Assembly (NCBI GenBank): GCA_938028725.1
Contig: CALIMH010000004.1
Span: 1-64,000, forward strand
Direction of reading: 5' to 3'
Source: an uncultured Anaerolineae bacterium
GTDB lineage: Bacteria; Chloroflexota; Anaerolineae; J036; Brachytrichaceae
Length of the DNA stretch: 64,000 nt
Of this stretch, positions 54,453-63,224 are shown in pieces. The notes beneath the pieces were generated by a model. It was not told where the DNA came from. It made no database searches and saw nothing but the letters and a program-made list of their open reading frames with translations. The stretch's first letter is position 1. Every line of letters begins with the position of its first letter. Position numbers and translations under genes: made by a program.

Positions 54453-56879
54453 CTACTCGTAGGCCAGCACTTCGCGCACCGTCAGCCGCGAGGCGCGCAC
54501 GGCCGGGAACAAGCTGGAAATGGCGGATAGCGCGATCATCGCGAGCAGCCAAACGCCCACCCCGAGCACGGAGAACTCGAACTCCAGTGGCCGCCGCAAG
54601 AAGGCATGTCCCACCGCTTCACAAAGCAGTATGCTGATCGGCAACGCCAGCCAACTCCCCAAAAACCAACTGATCAGGCCAATGAACACGCCTTCGCCAA
54701 TGATAATGCGGTACAAGGCCCTGTCGCTAGCACCGATGGCGCGCATCACGCCGATCTCGCGTGTGCGCTCCAGCACGTTCATGCTCATCGTGCTGGCCAG
54801 CCCCAACCCACCTACCAGCGCCAGCAACGCTGCGGTGATCAGCAGGAAGATGATGACCAGCTCGAATTGGAACGTGAGCTGCTCGCGACGCTCGGCAATG
54901 GTCTCGGTAGAAGTGGCCGACATGTTGGCGCTGCGCAGCGCATCTTCCAGACGTTGCGCCACTTGGGACTGATATAGCGCATCGTGCTGCGAGGAGACAA
55001 CCGCAAGCACTTGTGTCTGTCGTCCGATGCCAAGCAGGTCGCGGAAGCCATCACGGTTGGCGTAGATCACCCTGCCGTTTCGGATCGGCGTGCTGAGGGC
55101 GCTTTCGGCCACGCCGACGATGTAAAACGTCCACTCACGTGAGCCGATCTTCAGCCTCAGCTCATCCCCCAGCTGCAAGTCGGGTTCATCGGCCAGCACT
55201 TCTGTGTTGACCACCACCTGTCGCGCGTCGGAGGGCAGAATCCAGCGGCCGGCGAGTAGGGTCGGCTGCACCAACGGCGAATCAGCAGGCAGCGCGGTGA
55301 GGTTGATGGTGCGGCTTTGGCTGCCGTCCGCTCGCACGCGGCGCGCGCTGCTCACATGCCAGGCCTCTGCATACACCACCCCCTCTACATTGCGCACCGC
55401 GTTCAGTGCGCGCATGTCCCCTTGGGGGTTGGCCAGGGTCACCTCTATGTCATACTGCCAATAACGCAGCGATGTGTTCAGCGTGCGGTATAGCGAATCG
55501 CGCACACTGAAGACAGAAACAAAGATGGCGCTGGCCAGCATCAGCGTGCCGATCGTGAGCGCCAAGCGCTGCTTGCGCCGAAACGTGTTGCGGATCGACA
55601 GCAGGAAGGGCCGCGAGACCCAACGCTCGATGTCGAGCGCAGAGGCCAAGCGATTGCGCAGGGTGGCCAGCGCGCCGCCACGTCGAATGGCGTGGCTTTC
55701 TTGCGCGCCGGTGAATGTGAGCGCCTCGCGCACCGTGATGCGCATCCCCCCAAGCACGGGCGCCAGCGCAGCCATCAGCGGCAGCAGCAGCCCCACGCCA
55801 ATCTCCAGCAGCAACACCTCCGGCGGTGGGAAGCGTGTCAGCACGGTGAAGTTCAACAGATCAGCGACAAAGCTGACCAGCACATACGCGCCTAGCGTTC
55901 CCAATGGGACAGCGATCAGCAGCGAGAACGCGCCAAACAGCGCGACTGTCGTGAGATACAAGCTGGTGATTTGTGTCTCGCGTCCGCCCAGCGCCTTCAT
56001 GATGCCGATCTGGCGGATTTGCTGCGAGATTAGCGTCATGGTCGTGTTGATCACCAGAAAGGCGCTCAGAAACAGCGACAGCGCGCCCACCGCCACCAAG
56101 ATCAGCAGCATGGATTGCAGTTGATCGTTGGCATAGTGTCGGCCCGGCGATTGGGGGATGGAGGCTGAGTAAAAAGTGCGGCCACTGTCTTCTATCCGCT
56201 TTTTAATCACGTCAGCCACCTGTTGGATGTGTGCACGATCGGTGTGCTTCTCAGCTACGCGCACCCGCATCTGCGTGTAGGCGCGTGGGAAGCCGAGCCA
56301 CTCCAGCGTGTCCAGCGAGATGTAGGCACTGCCAAAGTTGGCGAAGCGCACCGGTGGCGCATTCACGTCAAACACAGTGCCGACAATGCGCAGGTCGCGC
56401 GTTTTGCCATCGGGCAACTCTACTGTGAACAGATCGCCGATCTGCTTGTTGAACATGCGCAGCGTGCTGCGCTCCAGCAACACCTCCCGCCGGCCCGGCA
56501 CAGCAGCGCCCGCCTGCGGGACAAAGCGGTCAAGCCGCACGTCGTTGAAGTCGGCCAACGCAAAGAGGATCACGTTGCTGCGCGTGTCGCCTAGTGGCGC
56601 GCGGAGGAAATACACGCTACGCCCCTGTGCATCCTCCACTTCCGGCATTCGCACGATGGAGCGGATAAACGCCTCGTCCAAATTTGAGGCGGCGATGGAC
56701 ATGCTGGCTTCGTGCGAGGCTTCATATTGAATGGCAAGATCGCGTTCCAGGATCGTGCGGGCGCCACCCAGTGCCCCCATCGCAAACACACCAACCGCGA
56801 TGGAGAGCACCACCAGGACGGTGCGCGTCTTGTTCAGCCAAAGTTCGCGCAACACTTTGCGCCAGCGCGGAGCGATCAC
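54453..56879 (-). CDS. FtsX/MacB-type ABC transporter permease (large, two-module)
   Basis: An 808-residue permease with about ten membrane helices. RELWLNKTRTVLVVLSIAVGVF starts the protein (MacB-type), followed by a large external domain, a FtsX module (FLVINTTMTLISQQIRQIGIMKALGG, quoted in short as QIRQIGIMKALGG), a second external domain, and a final FtsX module with MNVLERTREIGVMRAIGAS. Such permeases move lipids, lipoproteins or peptides outward, or act as mechanotransmitters, and need an ATPase of the MacB/LolD type. None is adjacent, since the neighbours are rseP and a metal ATPase, so the ATPase must come from elsewhere. Confidence 0.9.
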   Translation of the reverse strand: MIAPRWRKVLRELWLNKTRTVLVVLSIAVGVFAMGALGGARTILERDLAIQYEASHEASMSIAASNLDEAFIRSIVRMPEVEDAQGRSVYFLRAPLGDTRSNVILFALADFNDVRLDRFVPQAGAAVPGRREVLLERSTLRMFNKQIGDLFTVELPDGKTRDLRIVGTVFDVNAPPVRFANFGSAYISLDTLEWLGFPRAYTQMRVRVAEKHTDRAHIQQVADVIKKRIEDSGRTFYSASIPQSPGRHYANDQLQSMLLILVAVGALSLFLSAFLVINTTMTLISQQIRQIGIMKALGGRETQITSLYLTTVALFGAFSLLIAVPLGTLGAYVLVSFVADLLNFTVLTRFPPPEVLLLEIGVGLLLPLMAALAPVLGGMRITVREALTFTGAQESHAIRRGGALATLRNRLASALDIERWVSRPFLLSIRNTFRRKQRLALTIGTLMLASAIFVSVFSVRDSLYRTLNTSLRYWQYDIEVTLANPQGDMRALNAVRNVEGVVYAEAWHVSSARRVRADGSQSRTINLTALPADSPLVQPTLLAGRWILPSDARQVVVNTEVLADEPDLQLGDELRLKIGSREWTFYIVGVAESALSTPIRNGRVIYANRDGFRDLLGIGRQTQVLAVVSSQHDALYQSQVAQRLEDALRSANMSATSTETIAERREQLTFQFELVIIFLLITAALLALVGGLGLASTMSMNVLERTREIGVMRAIGASDRALYRIIIGEGVFIGLISWFLGSWLALPISILLCEAVGHAFLRRPLEFEFSVLGVGVWLLAMIALSAISSLFPAVRASRLTVREVLAYE

Positions 56880-56938
56880 GTCAAACCTCTGAGCAGAGAT
56901 CGTAGCGCAGCTCAGTGTAAGCTAACTGAAACGGTGAG

Positions 56939-56973
56939 TTTAAGCGCGCTTAAAGGATTGCGTTGACTATAAT
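56939..56973 (+). promoter_or_regulatory. Perfect palindrome and promoter before the metal ATPase
   Basis: TTTAAGCGCGCTTAAA (56939-56954) is a perfect 16-base palindrome. A TATAAT box lies at 56968-56973, so the palindrome sits in the -35 and spacer region, where a repressor or activator would act. The leader of about 33 bases has GGAG (57002-57005) 8 bases before ATG 57014. A metal-responsive regulator is the natural candidate; none is encoded nearby. Confidence 0.65.
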
Positions 56974-57013
56974 CAAGCCGTTCGCAAATCAGTATCACGG
57001 TGGAGACCTGCTC

Positions 57014-59062
57014 ATGAAAGTTGCCCTGGATGTGCCCCAGCAAAGAGCGTTGGCCAAGTGGTCGTTCTCAGCTTTGCGCCAATGGCTCACGGTAGAGCGA
57101 ATTGAAGCGATCTGTGTGGGGATCACTTTTGTTGCCATGATGGGAGGATTGATCGCAGACCGTGCCGGCGCACACCCTATGCTGGTCGGCGTGCTGTATC
57201 TCATCGCTTACGTCGCCGGTGGCATCTTCGGCGTGCAGGGTGGGCTGGAGGCGCTCAAACAGCGGCGCATTGACGTGGATCTGCTCATGGTGCTGGCAGC
57301 GCTGGGGGCAGCCGTGGTGGGTGCGCCGTTCGAAGGGGCCATGTTGTTGTTCCTCTTCTCGCTCTCCAACGTGCTGCAGGCCTATGCGCTGGGACGCACC
57401 CGCAACGCCATCCGCGCGCTTATGCAGTTGCGCCCTGACACCGCCACGTTGAAGAGGGGAGGGCAGCTTGTCACGGTGCCTATCGAGGAGTTGCAGTTGG
57501 ACGACCACATCCTGATCCGTCCGGGTGAGCGTGTGCCGTTAGATGGCTTGATCGTGGCTGGCTCCAGCACACTGGACCAATCCACGCTCACTGGCGAGTC
57601 TATGCCGGTGGAGAAATCAGTTGGCGACGTGGTCTTCGCTGGCACGATCAACCAGACGGGCAGCCTCGAAGTGAAGGTGACCCGCTTGGCGCACGACTCC
57701 ACCATCGCGCGCTTGATCCGCCTGGTGGAGCAGGCGCAAAGCGAGAAAGCGCCCACCGAGCGCTTCCTGGACAAGTTCGAGCAATACTACGCGCTGGTCG
57801 TGATCGGCTTGACCCTGGCGCTGATAGTGGTTCCGCTAATCATTGGCCAACCCTTCGGGCCGACGTTCTACCGCGCCATCACAGTGATGGTGGTAGCTTC
57901 CCCGTGCGCCTTGATCATCAGCACGCCGGCCGCCATCTTGTCGGCCATCGCCAATGGGGCGCGCAACGGTGTGCTGTTCAAGGGTGGTGCGCACTTAGAG
58001 CAAATGGCGCAGATCGACGTGGTGGCATTCGACAAAACCGGCACGCTCACTGTAGGAAAGCCGACCGTCACCGACGTGACGATCATCCCGCTATCGGGCA
58101 ATCTGCAACAAGCGCGGCTGGCGACGCCGGCGCACGTCCGCGCCGAACAAGAGAACATCCTGCTCACCTTGGCGGCATCCGTTGAGCTGATGTCCGAGCA
58201 TCCCATTGCGCGCGCTATTGTGGAAACTGCGCGCACGCGCCGCCTGCGCCTGCCAGAGGCCGACCACTTTCAAGCCACTCACGGCAAGGGCGTGCGCGCG
58301 CATGTGGAGTTCATGGGAGGCATGGATATCGCTGTCGGCAGCCCTCGCTACTTCGATGGTTATCTCACCACCGGTCTGGAGGCAGCAGTAGCTGAGATGG
58401 AGCGCTTGCAGGATGAAGGCAAGACGTCCGTGCTGGTGGCGAAGTTGGGGCGCGCTGCCAGCGGCGCGCTGACCGCCCACATTATCGGCGTGATTGCCAT
58501 TGCTGATGTTGTCCGGCCTCAGGCGCCCCAGGTGGTGCAAGAGTTGCGCGCCCTGGGCGTCAAACGCATCGTGATGCTCACCGGCGACAACCAGCGCGTT
58601 GCCCAAGCGGTGATGCGCCAGGTAGGAGTGGACGAGTGCTACGCCGAGCTGCTGCCCGAGGACAAGGTGACGCGCGTGAAGGCACTGCGTCACGCGCCCG
58701 ACGGCCGCCTACAAAATGTGGCCATGGTGGGGGATGGGGTGAACGACGCGCCGGCGCTCGCCAGCGCCTCGGTCGGCATTGCGATGGGTGCGGCTGGCAC
58801 TGACGTCGCGCTGGAGACCGCGGATGTGGTGCTAATGTCTGAGGACTTGGGCAACCTGATCCACGCCGTCTCACTCAGCCGCGCCGCACGCCGGGTGATC
58901 GTACAAAATCTGGTGTTTGCCATTGCGGTGATCGTCCTGCTGATGATCTCCGCTTTAGGCTTTCAGCTTCCCTTGCCGCTGGGTGTGGTTGGGCATGAGG
59001 GAAGCACCGTGATCGTGGTGTTGAACGGTCTGCGCTTGCTGATGTATCGTCGGCAGTCGTAG
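57014..59062 (+). CDS. P1B-4-type heavy-metal transporting ATPase
   Basis: A 682-residue metal efflux ATPase from ATG 57014 (MKVALDVPQQRALAKW), with a GGAG site. There is no N-terminal HMA/CxxC metal-binding domain. Actuator motif TLTGESMPVEKSVGDVV; membrane metal site SPCALIISTPAA; phosphorylation site AFDKTGTLTVGKPTV; ATP-binding HPIAR and THGKGVRA; hinge MVGDGVNDAPALASASVGIAMG. The last helix has VVGHEGSTVIVVLNGLRLL, where SPC plus HEG(S/G)T define the P1B-4 group (CoaT, CtpD, PfeT) that exports Co2+, Fe2+ or Zn2+. Its promoter carries a 16-base palindrome. It stands alone. Confidence 0.92.
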   Translation: MKVALDVPQQRALAKWSFSALRQWLTVERIEAICVGITFVAMMGGLIADRAGAHPMLVGVLYLIAYVAGGIFGVQGGLEALKQRRIDVDLLMVLAALGAAVVGAPFEGAMLLFLFSLSNVLQAYALGRTRNAIRALMQLRPDTATLKRGGQLVTVPIEELQLDDHILIRPGERVPLDGLIVAGSSTLDQSTLTGESMPVEKSVGDVVFAGTINQTGSLEVKVTRLAHDSTIARLIRLVEQAQSEKAPTERFLDKFEQYYALVVIGLTLALIVVPLIIGQPFGPTFYRAITVMVVASPCALIISTPAAILSAIANGARNGVLFKGGAHLEQMAQIDVVAFDKTGTLTVGKPTVTDVTIIPLSGNLQQARLATPAHVRAEQENILLTLAASVELMSEHPIARAIVETARTRRLRLPEADHFQATHGKGVRAHVEFMGGMDIAVGSPRYFDGYLTTGLEAAVAEMERLQDEGKTSVLVAKLGRAASGALTAHIIGVIAIADVVRPQAPQVVQELRALGVKRIVMLTGDNQRVAQAVMRQVGVDECYAELLPEDKVTRVKALRHAPDGRLQNVAMVGDGVNDAPALASASVGIAMGAAGTDVALETADVVLMSEDLGNLIHAVSLSRAARRVIVQNLVFAIAVIVLLMISALGFQLPLPLGVVGHEGSTVIVVLNGLRLLMYRRQS

Positions 59063-59071
59063 CTCATCAAT

Positions 59072-59105
59072 GCGTGAGGGCAGCTGCTGAACGCTGCCCT
59101 CATGC
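59072..59105. terminator. Bidirectional hairpin between the metal ATPase and rpsT
   Basis: GCGTGAGGGCAGC (59072-59084) pairs with GCTGCCCTCATGC (59093-59105) through 13 positions with one G-T wobble and an 8-base loop. It lies between the convergent ATPase and rpsT genes, ten bases after one and 33 after the other. No T run follows on either side, so it may pause rather than release polymerase alone. Confidence 0.55.
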
Positions 59106-59137
59106 GCCGAAGCAACCCGTCAACAGACGCATCGGCG

Positions 59138-59419
59138 CTAGCTAGTCGTGCTGCGCGCTGCTGCCTTGTTGAACAGCTTCATAAGGCGCGACTTGCGGCG
59201 CGCCGCATTGTTCTTGTGGATAACGCCCCGGCCAGCAGCGCGGTCCAGGTAGCTGATCGCCTTCCTCAGCTCCTGGCGCGCCGTCTCCAAGTCCTTCGCA
59301 GCGATAGCTGCGCGCACTTTCTTCACCGCTGTGCGCGCGCGCGAACGGTGCAAGCGGTTGTAGATCGCTTTGCGCGCGCTGTTGCGAATGCGCCGTTTTG
59401 CAGATGCTGTGTTCGCCAC
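59138..59419 (-). CDS. rpsT: Small-subunit ribosomal protein S20
   Basis: A 93-residue S20 of the 30S subunit. Family hallmarks are NTASAKRRIRNSARKAIYN near the start, the basic helix VKKVRAAIAAKDLETARQEL, and GVIHKNNAARRKSRLMKLF near the end. It starts with GTG at 59419; a GAGGAG-type site lies about 9 bases before it. An extended -10 box TGTTAGAAT (TAGAAT at 59464-59459) would start an mRNA with a leader of about 33 bases. S20 represses its own translation in E. coli; no such structure was checked here. Confidence 0.95.
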   Translation of the reverse strand: MANTASAKRRIRNSARKAIYNRLHRSRARTAVKKVRAAIAAKDLETARQELRKAISYLDRAAGRGVIHKNNAARRKSRLMKLFNKAAARSTTS

Positions 59420-59458
59420 CGAGCAAACTCCTCTTGAGTCCTAAGTTAGAGCGCGCGA

Positions 59459-59467
59459 ATTCTAACA
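59459..59467 (-). promoter_or_regulatory. Extended -10 promoter of rpsT
   Basis: On the minus strand TGTTAGAAT matches the extended -10 consensus TGnTATAAT at all but one base. It is placed about 40 bases before the GTG start of rpsT, with a clear ribosome-binding site in the leader. No -35 box is visible, as is common for extended -10 promoters. Confidence 0.5.
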
Positions 59468-59554
59468 CAGTTCGGTAGCGTGGGCCGCTGTCCGCAGTGC
59501 AGAGGGTCAGGCCATCACCGGTGGGTGTCAAACGCGGCTAAGCAGGCTGCGCCT

Positions 59555-61018
59555 TCACAGCTGGTGGTAGGGCAGCCACCACGGCTTGGGCCGTGCCTCG
59601 ATGTCCCAGTGCACGTGCTTGGTCTCGCGGAACTCCTCCAGCCCCTCCTCGCCCAGCTCACGCCCGCCGCCGGTGTATTTCATGCCGCCGAAGGGGCCGG
59701 CGTAGTTGTCGGTGAGCGGGTCGTTGATCCAGATTGTGCCGGCTTTGACGTCCTCGAAGAAGCGGCGCACTTTCTTGGCGTCGCTGCTGTATAGGCATGC
59801 CCCCAAGCCGTAGATGCTGTCGTTGGCGAGTTGAATGGCCTCGTCGAAGCTCTCGTAGGTCATGATCGGCAGCACTGGCCCGAAGGTCTCTTCGGTCATC
59901 ACCAACATGGTGTGATTGACGTTCACCAGCACGGTTGGCTCATGGAAGTAGCCCTTCAGGTGGGTGGGGATGCGCCCGCCAGTCAACACTTGTGCGCCGC
60001 GCTGCACAGCGTCTTGGATATGGTGCACGACTTTCTGGCGGTAAGGGTCACCAATCATCGGTCCGATGTCTGTGCCTTCATCCATGCCGTTGCCGAGCCG
60101 CAACGAGCTGACCAAGTCCACCAAGTTCTCGATGAAGTGAGAGGCGAGCGGCTTGGGCACGTAAATGCGCTCGGTGCTGGTACACACTTGGCCGGCGTTG
60201 ATCAAGCCGGCATAGGCCACGGCACGGGCTGCCAGCTCAGGGTCAGCGTCGTCAGCGATCACGAAGGCGTCCTTGCCGCCTAGTTCAAAGTGGAGCTTCT
60301 TCATCATGGGGGCGGCAATGCTGGCGATCTGTTGGCCCGTGCTGAGCGAGCCGGTGAAGGCGATCATCGGCACATCGGGATGCCGTACGAGCGCCTCGCC
60401 GGTGCTGCCGTCGCCGGTGACTACATTGATCACGCCGGGCGGGAAGTGGTCGAACGCGATCTCGCACAGGTGGAGCGCCGTGAGTGGCGTCAGCTCGCTG
60501 GGCTTGATCACGACTGTGTTGCCCGCGGCCAGCGCCGGCGCCACTTTCCACGCCAGCAACAGCAGCGGATAGTTCCACGGCACGATGCAGCCGCACACGC
60601 CGTACGGCTCTTTGATGACGAAGTTCAGCACACCGTCTTCGGTGCTGGGGATCACGCGACCGCGCAGGTGTCGGCCTAGCTCAGCGTAGTAATCGAAGGT
60701 GGTGTAAGTCCACACCACCTCCTCCTCATTCTCCGGTTTGGGCTTGCCCTGCTCGCGGGTGAGCAGCGTGACGATCGCTTCGGCGTGGGCGCGCATCTTA
60801 CGGCTGGCTTCGTGGAGCATCTCGGCTTTTTCGCTGGCGCTGATGCGCTTCCAGCGCTCGAAAGCGGCCTTGGCTGCCTCGACGGCAGCGTTGACGTCTG
60901 CGGCAGTGCCTTTGGGCACGTGCGCAAGCACCTCGCGCGTGGCGGGGTCTTCTACCGGTATGGTCTCGGCGCTGTGGCCTGATGTGAATTGACCATTGAT
61001 GTAGTGCAGGTGTGGCAT
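59555..61018 (-). CDS. NAD(P)-dependent aldehyde dehydrogenase
   Basis: A 487-residue ALDH-superfamily enzyme that oxidises an aldehyde to its acid. IVPWNYPLLLLAWKVAPALA carries the conserved Asn; TVVIKPSELTPL binds the cofactor; FELGGKDAFVIADDAD supplies the general base Glu; GQVCTSTERIYVPK holds the catalytic Cys; EETFGPVLPIMTYES is the later conserved Glu region. The closest groups appear to be betaine/amino-aldehyde or succinate-semialdehyde dehydrogenases, but the substrate cannot be fixed. The two-component pair lies just upstream on the same strand. Confidence 0.92.
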   Translation of the reverse strand: MPHLHYINGQFTSGHSAETIPVEDPATREVLAHVPKGTAADVNAAVEAAKAAFERWKRISASEKAEMLHEASRKMRAHAEAIVTLLTREQGKPKPENEEEVVWTYTTFDYYAELGRHLRGRVIPSTEDGVLNFVIKEPYGVCGCIVPWNYPLLLLAWKVAPALAAGNTVVIKPSELTPLTALHLCEIAFDHFPPGVINVVTGDGSTGEALVRHPDVPMIAFTGSLSTGQQIASIAAPMMKKLHFELGGKDAFVIADDADPELAARAVAYAGLINAGQVCTSTERIYVPKPLASHFIENLVDLVSSLRLGNGMDEGTDIGPMIGDPYRQKVVHHIQDAVQRGAQVLTGGRIPTHLKGYFHEPTVLVNVNHTMLVMTEETFGPVLPIMTYESFDEAIQLANDSIYGLGACLYSSDAKKVRRFFEDVKAGTIWINDPLTDNYAGPFGGMKYTGGGRELGEEGLEEFRETKHVHWDIEARPKPWWLPYHQL

Positions 61019-61053
61019 GACTAAAGTTTAGGGCTGGGGTGAGGTTGTTGCAC

Positions 61054-61710
61054 TTATAGGTAATCGCGGATGTTGTGGGCGACTGCGTAGGCGGCGGCCT
61101 CCGCGCGGTTGTTGACGTGCAGCTTGGCGAAGATGTTGCTCACGTAATTGCGCACGGTGCCTTCGCCCAACATGAGCAGGTCGGCGATCTCGCGGTTGGT
61201 GCGCCCCTCCGCCAGGTGCATCAAGACGCGCAGCTCCTGCTCGGTCAAGGCGGAGAAAGCGCTCTCCTCGCGCTTGCGGGCCATTTCGCGCATGCGAGCC
61301 AACACGCGGGAGGTGGTGGCGGGGTCGAGTGACGATTGCCCTTGCACGACGTTCTCGATGGCGCGGATTAAGTCGTCGCTGCCGATCTGCTTCAGCACAA
61401 AGCCAGAGGCGCCGGCAGCGATAGCCTCGAACAGAGTCTCGTCGTCGCCGTAGGAGGTGAGCATGATCACTTTGGTGTTGGGCAAGAGACGAACGATCTC
61501 TCGACATGCCTCGATGCCGTTCATGCCGCCCATCCGCACGTCCATGATGATCACGTCTGGGCGATGCATCAACGCTTTGCGCACTGCCTCCTGGCCGGTG
61601 GAAGCCTCGTCCACGATCTCGAAATCGGGTCTGCGGCTGAGCAGCGCGCGCAGCCCAATGCGCACAACCTCATGGTCGTCTGCCAGAATCAGTCGCACCC
61701 TCGCCATCAC
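61054..61710 (-). CDS. NarL/FixJ-family response regulator
   Basis: A 218-residue DNA-binding response regulator. The receiver has acidic pair LADDHEVVRIG, phosphorylation site Asp57 in VIIMDVRMGGMNG, and the switch Thr/Ser in VIMLTSYGDDE and Lys in GFVLKQIGSD. The C-terminal LuxR helix-turn-helix has LTEQELRVLMHLAEGRTNREIADLLMLGEGTVRNYVSNIF (key residues TEQE, GRTNREIA, TVRNYVS). It starts 41 bases after the histidine kinase stop and should be its partner. ALDH is the next gene and a possible target. Confidence 0.93.
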   Translation of the reverse strand: MMARVRLILADDHEVVRIGLRALLSRRPDFEIVDEASTGQEAVRKALMHRPDVIIMDVRMGGMNGIEACREIVRLLPNTKVIMLTSYGDDETLFEAIAAGASGFVLKQIGSDDLIRAIENVVQGQSSLDPATTSRVLARMREMARKREESAFSALTEQELRVLMHLAEGRTNREIADLLMLGEGTVRNYVSNIFAKLHVNNRAEAAAYAVAHNIRDYL

Positions 61711-61751
61711 CGTTCATTTTCTCGCTGCACGCAGAGTGATTGCTGAGAAGT

Positions 61752-63209
61752 TTATCCCAGCGGCACGCGCAGGTGGATAGTGGTGCCCCGGTTAGGGATG
61801 CTGTGGATGTCGAGCCGTGCGTTGAGCATCTCCGCGCGCTCGCGCATGTTGAGCAAGCCGTGCCCGGCGCGCGCCTGGATGGTGGTGAAGCCTTTGCCGT
61901 TGTCTCGGATGGTCAGCTCTAGATGCGGACCTGTATCTTCAGTGGCTGGGCAGTAATGCAGAAACACTTCGGCTTTTGAGGCGCCGGAGTGTCGTGCGAT
62001 GTTGCTGAGCGCCTCCCGTGCGATCTGGCAGATGTGCGCGCGCTGCTCTGTCGTCAGCATCGGGATTGTGCTGTCCGCCTTCCACTCAACGTGGACGCCG
62101 CTGCGCATGCGGAAGTCGGTCACCATGCCCAGGAGCACCTGTGAGAGGTTGGCCTCCGCCTGAGAGCTATGGCGTAGGTCATACACGTAGCGACGGATGT
62201 CGTCCACGGTGTGGTTGAGCATCTGCATGGCACTCTCTACGTATTGCTGCACTGGCTCGAGCGATAGGCCGTTGTGTTCGGGAGTCATCGCTTCTGCCAG
62301 CGCGTGGTGGACCTGCTCCAGCACCAAGCCGGTGCCGTAGAGCGATTGCAGGGTGCCATCGTGCAGCTCTCGGCTGATGCGCTCGCGTTCTGCTTGGAGG
62401 AAGTATTGCCGCTGTACTTCCTCGTTGCGTCGGTCAGCCTCGATGCGGAAGGCCTCCAACGAGCGGAACAGAAACCAAGTGATGAGGGCTCCGCTCATGC
62501 TGCGGTAAATGCCCACGGGCATGCCGGTGAGTGCGAAGAGCATCTGCTCGTTGATCCAAGCTGCAGGTATGAACGGCGCCTCCGGCACGAATACTCCCTC
62601 GAATATCGCGTAGGCTACGAAGCACAGTCCCGCCGCGCGCAAGGAGGTGATCAGGTGGGGCGTCTCTTGCAATGGCTTGATGAGCTGCCGTGCGCCGCCG
62701 TGCAGCCCATGCGCCACCAGCAGGGCCGCCGGCAAACCGAGGCCATAGCGCAGCAATATCTCCAGAGCCGGCTCCATGGTGACCAACAACGTGTCTTCCA
62801 CCGCCCTCACCGTCAGCAGCACGGCGGTGGCAACCAATCCAATCACCAAGGGCACGTAGATTGCTGCCCACGAAGGCACGCGCGGCTCGAGCAAGCGCAA
62901 CCCGAAGCCGAGCAGCGTGGCGAAGTTCAGTAGGTAGATCACCAACTGGGCGAAGCGCAAGTGCTGCACAATCTCAGGCGGCAACAACCGCTCCTGAATC
63001 GGGATGAAGACGTTGCCCCAGGTGGCCACCGCCTCCAACAATCCGAACGCGGCTAGCCAGGGTAGGGCGCGCGTCAGGTTCAAATGGCTGCGCTGCAACA
63101 CCCACTGCACGCCGGTGATTGCTGCTAGCAGGAAAAACACCTGGCCGTGGATGAAGTGAACGATCACCTCGTTCACGGTGAAGAACAGCCGCAGGTAATC
63201 GGTCACCAT
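61752..63209 (-). CDS. DegS/NarX-type sensor histidine kinase with seven membrane helices
   Basis: A 485-residue membrane kinase. About seven helices fill residues 1-255, with no sizeable external domain, so it probably senses a membrane or small-molecule signal. A short coiled coil leads into the HisKA_3 dimerisation region ERISRELHDGTLQSLYGTGL (phosphorylated His near residue 285). The ATPase domain has REALSNIARHSGASKAEVFL (N box), IRDNGKGF (G1) and GHGLLNMRERAEML (G2). It starts at ATG 63209 and pairs with the NarL-type regulator that follows. It is divergent from the anchored protein at 63225, only 15 bases away. Confidence 0.92.
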   Translation of the reverse strand: MVTDYLRLFFTVNEVIVHFIHGQVFFLLAAITGVQWVLQRSHLNLTRALPWLAAFGLLEAVATWGNVFIPIQERLLPPEIVQHLRFAQLVIYLLNFATLLGFGLRLLEPRVPSWAAIYVPLVIGLVATAVLLTVRAVEDTLLVTMEPALEILLRYGLGLPAALLVAHGLHGGARQLIKPLQETPHLITSLRAAGLCFVAYAIFEGVFVPEAPFIPAAWINEQMLFALTGMPVGIYRSMSGALITWFLFRSLEAFRIEADRRNEEVQRQYFLQAERERISRELHDGTLQSLYGTGLVLEQVHHALAEAMTPEHNGLSLEPVQQYVESAMQMLNHTVDDIRRYVYDLRHSSQAEANLSQVLLGMVTDFRMRSGVHVEWKADSTIPMLTTEQRAHICQIAREALSNIARHSGASKAEVFLHYCPATEDTGPHLELTIRDNGKGFTTIQARAGHGLLNMRERAEMLNARLDIHSIPNRGTTIHLRVPLG

Positions 63210-63224
63210 AATAGACTTACGAGT

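Noticed and set aside
54409-54552. Upstream extension of rseP to 54552
   Set aside because: It overlaps the permease gene and lacks RseP-like sequence; the family start is MDFWNILTVG at 54408.
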